A program made the translations under genes and the position numbers. Below the pieces are notes generated by a model. The model made no database searches, had not been told where the DNA came from, and saw only the letters and a list, made by a program, of their open reading frames with translations. Shown here one piece after another: positions 1 through 5,565 of a stretch of DNA of 9,097 nucleotides. How positions within the stretch are numbered: position 1 is the first letter of the stretch; each line of letters starts with the position of its first letter. The DNA comes from an uncultured Collinsella sp. (GTDB taxonomy: Bacteria; Actinomycetota; Coriobacteriia; Coriobacteriales; Coriobacteriaceae), in contig UQUX01000070.1 of NCBI GenBank assembly GCA_900544425.1, forward strand, positions 1 through 9,097. The letters are read 5' to 3'.

Positions 1-527
1 GTCAGGCCCGAGCCGTTCGCGTAATACGCAGCAGACGCGTAAGACGAGCCGGAGCCGGCGTTGTAATACGATGCCTGAACGGCCTCAGCGGCCTCTGCTT
101 CGGCTGCGGCAGCCTCGAGCGCCTCGCGCTTGGCATCCTCAAGCGTGGAGCGAAGCTCGTCGAGCTCGGTCGACTTGGCGTCGACCTCCCCCATCGTCAA
201 CAGGCTACCCGCACCGTCGATGCAACCCTGCAGCACAGCGCGCTCGTCATCGGTAGCATAGTCGCCATACATATTCATAATGATCTGAGCGCGCATCTCC
301 AGGGAGTCGCGCTTTGCCCCCATCGAGGCGTTCCACTCCTGCATGGAACCATAACCATCGCCGCGGTAGTCGACGGGCTGCACCAGCGTCGCCTCGGACG
401 GCGTAGATCCGACCGTATCGGATAGTGTTGCCGCGTGGGCATCAGTTGCGCCGGCGCCCACCAAAAGTGCCACGGTCAGAGCGGCGGAAAGGGCCGCGGC
501 TTTCGGTTTTCGTGAATCGATCCTCAT
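1..527 (-). CDS. Secreted coiled-coil protein, N-terminal part (truncated by window edge)
   Basis: The visible 175 residues begin at ATG 525-527, chosen because a GGAGG (minus strand, 539-543) lies 11 nt upstream. Residues 1-32 form a typical Sec signal peptide: a basic n-region (RKPK), a hydrophobic Ala/Leu/Val core, and an AHA-A cleavage site near residue 32. The mature part has an acidic and amphipathic region with Met/Gln/Asp (about 55-110) and then an Ala/Glu/Lys/Leu-rich coiled-coil segment (about 115-145). It ends in a Gly/Ser/Ala/Tyr-rich low-complexity linker that runs off the window. This layout (signal, coiled coil, flexible linker, then an unseen domain) is common in cell-wall-associated proteins of Gram-positive bacteria, where the missing C-terminus is often a cell-wall hydrolase or binding domain. 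That last point is inference. I do not recognise the family. It lies downstream of metY on the same strand but is separated by a strong terminator, so it should have its own promoter. Confidence 0.75.
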   Translation of the reverse strand, partial: MRIDSRKPKAAALSAALTVALLVGAGATDAHAATLSDTVGSTPSEATLVQPVDYRGDGYGSMQEWNASMGAKRDSLEMRAQIIMNMYGDYATDDERAVLQGCIDGAGSLLTMGEVDAKSTELDELRSTLEDAKREALEAAAAEAEAAEAVQASYYNAGSGSSYASAAYYANGSGL

Positions 528-592
528 GTAGCTGGAAACCTCCGTAGTGTGTTTTTGCTGCGTTTGAGCTGCGTGTGATTCGATTGCGCTGC

Positions 593-598
593 ATAGTA
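593..598 (-). promoter_or_regulatory. Possible -10 element for the secreted coiled-coil protein gene
   Basis: The minus strand reads TACTAT here, the same hexamer as the -10 of the metY promoter. It would place the start of transcription about 60 nt upstream of the ATG. No good -35 sits 16-18 nt upstream (CGCAGG at 17 nt), so this is weak. The rest of 528-737 holds no gene that I can support. It contains an inverted repeat GTTTTAC (622-628) / GTAAAAC (651-657) with a 22-nt spacer, and a second one, GAGTT-N6-AACTC (675-690). Either could be an operator, but neither matches a known site. Confidence 0.3.
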
Positions 599-737
599 CC
601 CCGAGCAAATCGCGACCTGCGGTTTTACTCAAAAGGCGCACGTCAATTGCGTAAAACTCACATCCTCTTAACAGGAGTTTTCCACAACTCGAATGCATAA
701 AGCGTGCCAAAAACCCTGTTTTTGCACCCTCTCTATG

Positions 738-779
738 CAAAAAAGGCACCTGTGCAACCATTGTTCGCACAGGCGCCTT
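738..779 (-). terminator. Factor-independent terminator of metY
   Basis: Read on the minus strand, a 13-bp stem is formed by 767-779 (AAGGCGCCTGTGC) and 743-755 (GCACAGGTGCCTT), with one G-U pair and an 11-nt loop that can itself pair GAAC/GGTT-like ends. It is followed directly by a run of six T (744-739). It lies 61 nt past the metY stop. On the plus strand there is no T run, so it acts in the metY direction only. A second weaker hairpin (704-727, loop of 3 nt, one bulge) lies immediately downstream. Confidence 0.9.
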
Positions 780-839
780 GAGCAGGCATTTTATGCAGTT
801 ATACCTATCGAGTCGCAAGGGGTCTTTGCACAAGTCGCC

Positions 840-2150
840 TTACTCGTCCAGCGCGGCGAAGGCCTGCTTCAGATCCCAAATGATATCCTCGGCGTTCTCG
901 GTACCGATGGAAAGACGGATCGTGGAGGGCGTGATGTTCTGCTCGGCGAGCTCCTCGGCAGAGAGCTGGGAGTGCGTGGTGGTAGCCGGGTGCACGACGA
1001 GCGACTTGACGTCGGCCACGTTGGCGAGCAGCGAGAACACCTGCAGATGATCGATGAACTTCCAAGCTGACTCCTGGCCACCCTTAATCTCAAAGGTAAA
1101 GATCGAAGCACCGCCGTTGGGGAAGTACTTCTGATAGAGCTCGTGATCGGGGTGCTCAGGCAGGCTCGGGTGGTTCACCTTGGCGACGTGGCTGTCACCA
1201 GCCAGAAACTCAACGACCTTCTTGGTGTTCTCGACATGACGGTCAACGCGCAGCGACAGGGTCTCGGTGCCCTGGAGCAGGACCCAGGCGTTGAACGGGC
1301 TGATGCAGGCGCCCTCGTCACGCAGCAGGATAGCGCGGACATAGGTTGCGAAGGCGGCGGGACCGGCAGCCTCGGCAAACGAAACACCGTGGTAGGAGGG
1401 GTTGGGCTCAGCGATCTGGGCGTACTTTCCGCTCGCCTTCCAATCGAAGTTACCGCCGTCGACGATCACACCGCCCAGCGAGGTGCCGTGGCCGCCGATG
1501 AACTTGGTTGCGGAGTGGACGACGATGTTGGCACCATGCTCCAGCGGACGGAACAGATACGGGGTGCCGAAGGTGTTATCGACGACAACCGGCAGACCGT
1601 GCTTCTTGGCGATCTCGGAGATGGCGTCGATGTTGGGGATGTCGGAGTTGGGGTTGCCGAGCGTCTCGAGATAGACGACTGTGGTGTTGTCCTTGATGGC
1701 GCCCTCGACCTCGTCCAGGTTGTGGGCATCGACGAAGGTGGTCTCGACGCCAAACTGGGAGAGCGTGTGCTCCAGCAGGTTGTAGGAACCGCCGTAGATG
1801 GTCTTCTGAGCCACCACGTGGTCACCGGCCTGGGCAAGAGCCTGCAGGGTATAGGTGATGGCAGCAGCACCGGAGGCAACGGCAAGACCTGCCACACCAC
1901 CCTCGAGTGCGGCGATACGGTCCTCGAAGACGCCCTGGGTGGAGTTGGTCAGACGGCCGTAGATGTTACCGGCGTCGGCAAGACCAAAGCGGTCGGCGGC
2001 GTGCTGGGAGTTGCGGAACACATAGCTCGTGGTCTGGTAGATAGGCACGGCGCGGGAGTCGGATGCGGGATCGGCGCTCTCCTGGCCAACGTGAAGCTGC
2101 AGGGTATCGAAACCAAAGGTGTGCTCGGGGTTGTTGATGAACTGGCTCAT
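840..2150 (-). CDS. metY: O-acetylhomoserine sulfhydrylase (aminocarboxypropyltransferase), MetY type
   Basis: This PLP enzyme of the Cys/Met-metabolism family joins O-acetyl-L-homoserine and sulfide to give homocysteine, the direct sulfhydrylation route to methionine; it is cytosolic. The protein has 436 residues, the usual MetY length and longer than the roughly 380-400 of MetB/MetC. Visible motifs are: YGRLTNST (64-71), whose Tyr and Arg bind PLP phosphate across the subunit interface; the SGAAAI turn (93-98); DNTFGTPYL with Asp191 contacting the PLP ring nitrogen; HSATKFIGGHG with the PLP lysine at 216; and the C-terminal SLVVHPATTTHSQL and IRLSIGTE stretches typical of the family. The start is supported by AAGGAG (2157-2162), 6 nt upstream of the ATG. 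The gene has its own sigma-70 promoter and a long leader with a small cysteine-codon ORF, and it diverges from a LysR-type regulator, all pointing to sulfur-responsive control. Cystathionine lyase or synthase activity is the main alternative but is less likely given the length and motifs. Confidence 0.92.
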   Translation of the reverse strand: MSQFINNPEHTFGFDTLQLHVGQESADPASDSRAVPIYQTTSYVFRNSQHAADRFGLADAGNIYGRLTNSTQGVFEDRIAALEGGVAGLAVASGAAAITYTLQALAQAGDHVVAQKTIYGGSYNLLEHTLSQFGVETTFVDAHNLDEVEGAIKDNTTVVYLETLGNPNSDIPNIDAISEIAKKHGLPVVVDNTFGTPYLFRPLEHGANIVVHSATKFIGGHGTSLGGVIVDGGNFDWKASGKYAQIAEPNPSYHGVSFAEAAGPAAFATYVRAILLRDEGACISPFNAWVLLQGTETLSLRVDRHVENTKKVVEFLAGDSHVAKVNHPSLPEHPDHELYQKYFPNGGASIFTFEIKGGQESAWKFIDHLQVFSLLANVADVKSLVVHPATTTHSQLSAEELAEQNITPSTIRLSIGTENAEDIIWDLKQAFAALDE

Positions 2151-2205
2151 GATGATCTCCTTGATCGAACAAAAGTAAATTAATTAGAGAGAAGTAAGTC
2201 GCTGT

Positions 2206-2237
2206 CTCCTGATCACGCCGACGGGCGCAAACAGGAG
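2206..2237 (-). promoter_or_regulatory. Leader RNA hairpin overlapping the end of the upstream ORF
   Basis: On the minus strand, CTCCTG (2232-2237) pairs with CAGGAG (2206-2211). After a single T-T mismatch the stem continues for seven more pairs (including two G-U) closed by a four-base loop (2220-2223). The hairpin covers codons 11-17 and the stop of the leader ORF. No T run follows, so it is not a terminator. The CUCCU segment is complementary to three different purine tracts in this leader: the leader ORF Shine-Dalgarno, the CAGGAG of this hairpin, and the metY Shine-Dalgarno. Mutually exclusive pairings are therefore possible. The regulatory role is inference. Confidence 0.55.
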
Positions 2238-2266
2238 CCCGGCATTCGTCTTGGTAAGCAATTCAT
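2213..2266 (-). CDS. Putative cysteine-containing leader peptide upstream of metY (17 aa)
   Basis: A 17-codon ORF, MNCLPRRMPGSCLRPSA, lies in the metY leader. It has a near-perfect AAAGGAGG ribosome binding site (core 2274-2280) 7 nt before its ATG, stronger than that of metY itself. It contains two Cys codons (positions 3 and 12). Residues 4-7 are read from TTA, CCA, AGA and CGA, codons expected to be rare in such a GC-rich genome. The stop lies 62 nt upstream of the metY start. It sits inside the transcript predicted from the promoter at 2335-2363, and its 3' third is folded into a hairpin. Cys-codon-bearing leader peptides in front of sulfur-assimilation genes are known in actinobacteria. 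By analogy, ribosome stalling at Cys codons during cysteine shortage would change leader folding and metY expression. I do not recognise this exact peptide, and its translation is inferred only from the sequence. Confidence 0.6.
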   Translation of the reverse strand: MNCLPRRMPGSCLRPSA

Positions 2267-2334
2267 ATGCGGGCCTCCTTTCGCATCCCGGTTCCGTGGT
2301 CGGTTTAATTACCTACCGCCTTTGTGTGTTTTGA

Positions 2335-2363
2335 ATAGTACGAGCATTGTTTCGCTCGGTCAA
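2335..2363 (-). promoter_or_regulatory. Sigma-70 type promoter of metY
   Basis: The minus strand has TTGACC (2358-2363) and TACTAT (2335-2340) separated by exactly 17 nt, a near-consensus housekeeping promoter. Transcription should start near 2328, giving a leader of about 178 nt before metY. The spacer contains a small palindrome (listed separately). Confidence 0.75.
2341..2358. promoter_or_regulatory. Palindrome between -35 and -10 of the metY promoter, candidate operator
   Basis: CGAGC (2341-2345) and GCTCG (2354-2358) form an inverted repeat with an 8-nt spacer that fills the space between the two promoter hexamers. A protein bound here would block RNA polymerase. No known operator consensus is matched, and five-base arms can occur by chance. 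Confidence 0.35.
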
Positions 2364-2383
2364 TCACTTAAAAGCGCTAACCT

Positions 2384-2404
2384 GTTATCGGTTTTATAGA
2401 TAAC
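2384..2404. promoter_or_regulatory. LysR-type operator (GTTATC-N9-GATAAC)
   Basis: A perfect 6-bp inverted repeat has ATC and GAT separated by nine bases, the ATC-N9-GAT form of the LysR-family T-N11-A box. It lies 20 nt before the regulator start codon and overlaps its possible -10. It is 21 bp upstream of the metY -35, at about position -56 to -76 relative to the predicted metY start. One site could thus serve both autorepression and control of metY, which is the classic arrangement for this family. Confidence 0.6.
2395..2400 (+). promoter_or_regulatory. Possible -10 element of the LysR-type regulator gene
   Basis: TATAGA lies inside the GTTATC-N9-GATAAC repeat. It would start transcription near 2407, just ahead of the AAAGGA ribosome binding site. 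No clear -35 is visible 17 nt upstream, so this is a weak call. Confidence 0.3.
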
Positions 2405-2423
2405 GCTCGAAAGGACGGCGCCG

Positions 2424-3362
2424 ATGACCCTCCAGCAGCTTCGTTTCCTGATCGCCGTAGCAGAGTCCGGCTCAATCAATGCCGCAGCTCAACGCCTCTA
2501 TACCGCTCAGTCCAACATCTCAAACGCCGTCAAAAGCCTGGAACAGGAGCTCCACCTGGAGATCTTTACGCGCTCCAGCCGCGGCGTCACGCTCACCAAC
2601 GACGGCACCGAGCTTTTGGGCTATGCGCGCCAGGTCGTAGAGCAGGCCGATATGCTCGAGGCCCGCTACGAGGACGGCGGCACCCCGCAAGCCCGCCTCG
2701 CCATTTCCGCCCAGCACTACGCCTTTTCGGTCGAGGCCTTTGTCAACGTGGTCGAGCGCTGCCGCGACAGCAAGTTCGAGTTCATCATGCGCGAGACCAC
2801 CACGTCGCAGATCATCGATGACGTCCGCGCGTTTCGCAGCGACATCGGCATCCTGTATCTGGACGACTTTAATGCCCGCGTTCTGCAGAAGGCTTTTGCC
2901 GATGCGCGTGCGAGCTTCCATCCCCTATTCGACGCGACGGTCCACGTCTTCGTTAGCGAGCGCCACCCGCTTGCCCGCCGCCCGCAGCTGTCCCTTGCCG
3001 ACCTCACACCCTATACGCGCTACAGCTTTGAGCAGGGAACCTCAAACTCCTTCTATTACGCCGAGGAACCTTTTAGCTATATCCCTTGCGACCGCAACAT
3101 ACGAATCTCGGACCGCGGAACACTTACTAACTTACTTATCACGTCGAACGGTTACACCCTGTCGACCGGTGTCCTCTCCAATGAAATGCAATGGGGTATG
3201 GCATCGATCCCGTTAGCAGACGCCCCAACGATGCACGTAGGCTATATCATGCACGACGAGCGCAAGCCCTCTCCCCTCTTGCAGCAATACCTCGACGAGC
3301 TCGACCGCATCATCCAAGAAAACCAGCCATCAGAGGACGGGGTAGATATGGTAGATTGCTAG
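2424..3362 (+). CDS. LysR-family transcriptional regulator, probably of sulfur amino acid genes
   Basis: The protein has 312 residues, the normal size for the family. The N-terminal winged helix-turn-helix is clear: MTLQQLRFLIAVAESGSINA with the recognition region AAQRLYTAQSNISNAVKSLE (about 21-40) and then the ELHLEIFTRSSRGVTLTNDG wing. Residues from about 90 on form the periplasmic-binding-protein-like effector domain. ATG 2424 is preceded by AAAGGA (2410-2415) with 8 nt spacing. It diverges from metY with 273 bp between start codons and has an ATC-N9-GAT operator in that gap. By position, it is a good candidate activator or repressor of metY. In Gram-positive bacteria, LysR regulators of the CmbR/CysL/YtlI groups respond to O-acetylserine or related sulfur compounds. 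Placing this protein in one of those groups is inference, and the ligand cannot be read from the sequence. Confidence 0.9.
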   Translation: MTLQQLRFLIAVAESGSINAAAQRLYTAQSNISNAVKSLEQELHLEIFTRSSRGVTLTNDGTELLGYARQVVEQADMLEARYEDGGTPQARLAISAQHYAFSVEAFVNVVERCRDSKFEFIMRETTTSQIIDDVRAFRSDIGILYLDDFNARVLQKAFADARASFHPLFDATVHVFVSERHPLARRPQLSLADLTPYTRYSFEQGTSNSFYYAEEPFSYIPCDRNIRISDRGTLTNLLITSNGYTLSTGVLSNEMQWGMASIPLADAPTMHVGYIMHDERKPSPLLQQYLDELDRIIQENQPSEDGVDMVDC

Positions 3363-3381
3363 CCCCCGGCGGGCATGGCGC

Positions 3382-3387
3382 TACAAT
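3382..3387 (+). promoter_or_regulatory. Probable -10 element of rnhA
   Basis: TACAAT is a close match to the -10 consensus and would start transcription near 3394, 32 nt before the GTG start of rnhA. The best -35-like hexamer, TTGCTA (3356-3361), is 20 nt away, longer than ideal, and overlaps the stop of the upstream regulator gene. Confidence 0.4.
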
Positions 3388-3425
3388 GGTCACTCACACG
3401 AAACGTACCCAACGAAAGGAAGCCC

Positions 3426-3911
3426 GTGAAGGTCATCATCTATACCGACGGCTCGGCCCGATCAAATCCGGGACGCGGCGGCTACGGCGCCGTGCTCAAA
3501 TACACCAACCCCGCCGGCAAGATCTTCACCTCCGAGCTTTCGCGCGGCTACGCCAAGACCACCAACAACCGCATGGAGCTCATGGCGGTCATCGTGGCGC
3601 TCGAGGCACTTAACCGCCCCTGCGAGGTCGAGGTCCATTCCGATTCGCAGTACGTCGTCAACGCCTTTAACAAGCACTGGATCGACGGCTGGAAAAAGCG
3701 CGGATGGAAAACCGCCAACAAGCAACCCGTCAAGAACCGCGACCTGTGGGAACGCCTACTCACCGCCAAAAGCAAGCACAAGGTTGAGTTCATCTGGGTT
3801 AAGGGTCACGCCGGTCACGAGCTCAATGAGCGCTGCGATGAGCTCGCCACCACGGCGGCCGACGGCAGTAACCTCGATATCGACACCGGCTTTAACGAGA
3901 GCGACCTGTAA
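3426..3911 (+). CDS. rnhA: Ribonuclease HI
   Basis: This enzyme cuts the RNA strand of RNA-DNA hybrids (R-loops, replication primers) using two metal ions. The protein has 161 residues from the GTG start, close to the roughly 155 of E. coli RNase HI. All catalytic residues are present: Asp8 in IYTDGS, Glu51 in NNRMELMA, Asp73 in HSDSQYV, and Asp138 in NERCDELA, plus His128 in the VKGHAGH loop. The basic handle region, DGWKKRGWKTANKQPVKNRDLW (split here as DGWKKRGW and KTANKQPVKNRDLW, 87-108), is also present. I chose GTG 3426 because AAAGGA (3415-3420) lies 5 nt before it and the RNase fold begins right there. An upstream in-frame ATG at 3375 has no ribosome binding site and precedes the likely -10 TACAAT. 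The C-terminal 20 residues are acidic and probably disordered. Confidence 0.95.
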   Translation: MKVIIYTDGSARSNPGRGGYGAVLKYTNPAGKIFTSELSRGYAKTTNNRMELMAVIVALEALNRPCEVEVHSDSQYVVNAFNKHWIDGWKKRGWKTANKQPVKNRDLWERLLTAKSKHKVEFIWVKGHAGHELNERCDELATTAADGSNLDIDTGFNESDL

Positions 3912-3945
3912 CGGCGTTTTCGCACGCTTTTGTGTCCTCCCGCGC

Positions 3946-3951
3946 TACACT
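3946..3951 (+). promoter_or_regulatory. Possible -10 element before the Gfo/Idh/MocA oxidoreductase gene
   Basis: TACACT in the context GCGCTACACT resembles the GCGCTACAAT found before rnhA. It would start transcription about 27 nt before the ATG. No convincing -35 is seen. Read-through from rnhA is also possible because no terminator is visible in the 73-nt gap. Confidence 0.35.
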
Positions 3952-3984
3952 CGTCCTGTAGGCCAAACAACGCAAGGGGGACAC

Positions 3985-5091
3985 ATGCTGCGTATCGCAA
4001 CCATCGGCACATCCATGATTACCGACGACTTTATCCAGGTCGTCAACGCCAACGACCAAGCCGCGTTTGTGGGCACGCTTTCACGCGACGCCAATCGCGG
4101 TACTGCCTTTACCGCCGAGCGCGGTGGTGAGCGAAACTTTACGTCACTCGATGAGCTTGCGGTAGCCGCCGACGTCGACGCCGTCTATATCGGCAGCCCT
4201 AACGCACTTCACTACGAGCAGGCCCTTGCCTGCATCGCCGGTGGCAAGCACGTCATCGTCGAGAAACCCTTCTGCGCCACCGAAGCGCAGGCGCTGGAAG
4301 TCTTCCGCGCTGCCGAGGCAGCAGGTGTCGTGGCCCTCGAGGCCATGCGTCCCCTCCACGACCCCGCCTTCCACGCCATCGAGGACGCCCTGGACGAGAT
4401 CGCCCCCATCCGCCGCGCCTCATTGCGCTTTGGCAAGTATTCCTCGCGCTACAACGAGATTCTCGCGGGACGCGCCACCAATATCTTCGACTGCAATATG
4501 GCATCGGGTTCCCTCATGGACATTGGCGTCTACGCCGTCGAGCCCATGGTCGAGATTTTCGGCATGCCCTCCGGCCTTACGAGCATGACTACTCTGCTCG
4601 ACCCCACCACGCGACAGCTCACGCACGGCCCCATCGACGGCTGCGGTTCCATCCTCGCCAGCTATGGCGGAGGCCGCATCTCCGTCGAGCTCGCGCACTC
4701 CAAAATTACGAATGACCTGCTGCCCTCGCAGATCGAAGGCGAGCGTGGCACTATCCAGATCGACCATCTGTCCACGCCCCGCAACGTCCGCATCGACTAT
4801 CGCGGCGATGTCGTACGCGGCTCGGCGACCGAGGCACCGCGCGAACAGGGCGACAACGGCCGCGTGCTCGACCTGCCCAAATCGAGCAACACTATGGAAT
4901 ACGAACTCACAGACTTTATCACCGCCATCGGCGGCATCGATAACGTCAAGGAAGAGATTTGGGAGACCCCGGCGGGACGCCACGAGCTTGGCCACTACCG
5001 CGATGTCACGCTCGTCTCACTACGCATCATGGATGCCGTGCGCCAGCAGGCCGGCATAACCTTCCCGGCCGACGCAGGCAAGCAGGCATAG
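3985..5091 (+). CDS. Gfo/Idh/MocA-family NAD(P)-dependent oxidoreductase
   Basis: The protein has 368 residues, within the usual 330-390 of the family, which oxidises or reduces sugars, inositols and related polyols. The N-terminal half is a Rossmann fold (IATIGTSMITDDFI, residues 4-17), in which the usual GxGxxG is reduced to a GTSMIT form seen in one subgroup. It continues with AVYIGSPNALHYEQA (67-80) and the family hallmark EKP (93-95), whose lysine is catalytic. The C-terminal substrate domain contains GSLMDIGVYAVE (175-186), the usual second active-site motif with Asp179 and Tyr183. ATG 3985 follows AAGGGGG (3974-3980) closely. It overlaps no neighbour, but an acylphosphatase gene begins two bases after its stop, so the two are probably co-transcribed and translationally coupled. 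The substrate cannot be inferred. No sugar transporter or kinase is adjacent. Confidence 0.9.
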   Translation: MLRIATIGTSMITDDFIQVVNANDQAAFVGTLSRDANRGTAFTAERGGERNFTSLDELAVAADVDAVYIGSPNALHYEQALACIAGGKHVIVEKPFCATEAQALEVFRAAEAAGVVALEAMRPLHDPAFHAIEDALDEIAPIRRASLRFGKYSSRYNEILAGRATNIFDCNMASGSLMDIGVYAVEPMVEIFGMPSGLTSMTTLLDPTTRQLTHGPIDGCGSILASYGGGRISVELAHSKITNDLLPSQIEGERGTIQIDHLSTPRNVRIDYRGDVVRGSATEAPREQGDNGRVLDLPKSSNTMEYELTDFITAIGGIDNVKEEIWETPAGRHELGHYRDVTLVSLRIMDAVRQQAGITFPADAGKQA

Positions 5092-5093
5092 CG

Positions 5094-5504
5094 ATGGGCC
5101 TCTTCGATACGTTCTTCTCCAGCGTCACCGGCGGCAGTCGAGAGCCTCAAAAACCATCAAACGTCGAACTCGAGCTGCGCCGCAGGCTTACCGTGCTCGC
5201 AAGCGACGAGGCCACTCAAGACACTCCCCTGCGCTATTTCCTGCGCTGGGCGGGGCAAGTCCAAGGCGTTGGTTTTCGCTTTACCAACACCAACCTCGCG
5301 CAGGCACGCGCACTCACCGGCTGGGTGCGTAACATGGAAGACGGCTCAGTCGAGATGGAGATACAGGGAGCTCCGGCAAATATCCTATCTCATCTCGAGG
5401 CACTTCATGCCTCCTACGAGCGCATGGGAACGCGTTTTCGCCTCGTAGATGCCCAGGCCCGAGCCCCACTTGCCAATGAAGACGGTTTCACTCCTCATTA
5501 TTAG
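5094..5504 (+). CDS. Acylphosphatase with N-terminal extension
   Basis: This small enzyme hydrolyses carboxyl-phosphate bonds such as those of acetyl phosphate or 1,3-bisphosphoglycerate. The acylphosphatase domain occupies about residues 47-136 of 136. Catalytic residues are visible: Arg62 in GQVQGVGFRF, the phosphate-binding loop, and Asn80 in GWVRNMEDGSVE. The first 46 residues are an extension not found in typical 90-residue acylphosphatases. It starts with a hydrophobic MGLFDTFFSSV and continues as a polar Arg/Glu/Leu segment (24-37). The ATG lies two bases after the preceding stop, and only a weak GCAGG-like site lies upstream, which fits translational coupling. An internal start nearer the domain is not supported by an ATG or a good ribosome binding site, so I keep the long form. 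The link to the upstream oxidoreductase is positional only. Confidence 0.9.
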   Translation: MGLFDTFFSSVTGGSREPQKPSNVELELRRRLTVLASDEATQDTPLRYFLRWAGQVQGVGFRFTNTNLAQARALTGWVRNMEDGSVEMEIQGAPANILSHLEALHASYERMGTRFRLVDAQARAPLANEDGFTPHY

Positions 5505-5529
5505 TATTGTGTGCTAAATACGGTATCAT
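5504..5529 (+). promoter_or_regulatory. Candidate promoter/operator of perR
   Basis: The sequence is AT-rich compared with its surroundings. It contains GTATT (5504-5508) and AATAC (5517-5521), an inverted repeat with 8-nt spacer, followed by TATCAT (5524-5529) as a possible -10. The -35 would be TTAGTA-like (5501-5506) at 17 nt. The repeat lies within the promoter and could be an autoregulatory site, but it does not match the Bacillus PerR box (TTATAATNATTATAA) well. Confidence 0.35.
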
Positions 5530-5565
5530 TTACCTACGACCGTTAATAGAAAAGAGGCGAGGCGC

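Noticed and set aside
678..686. DnaA-box-like TTTTCCACA in the gap before the secreted protein gene
   Set aside because: A single copy with one mismatch and no AT-rich unwinding region or clustered boxes; no support for an origin.
1143..2183. A 346-codon open frame on the plus strand opposite metY
   Set aside because: It lies entirely antisense to a gene with all MetY motifs, has no ribosome binding site or recognisable motifs, and its composition (Gly/Val/Asp-rich) is what the complement of GC-rich codons gives.
2150..2330. SAM or T-box riboswitch in the metY leader
   Set aside because: I looked for the conserved SAM-I/SAM-II/SAM-IV cores, the T-box sequence and a terminator stem with T run and saw none; the leader ORF explains the length better.
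3375..3425. Upstream ATG extension of RNase HI
   Set aside because: No ribosome binding site, lies before the likely -10, and adds 17 residues that do not belong to the RNase H fold.
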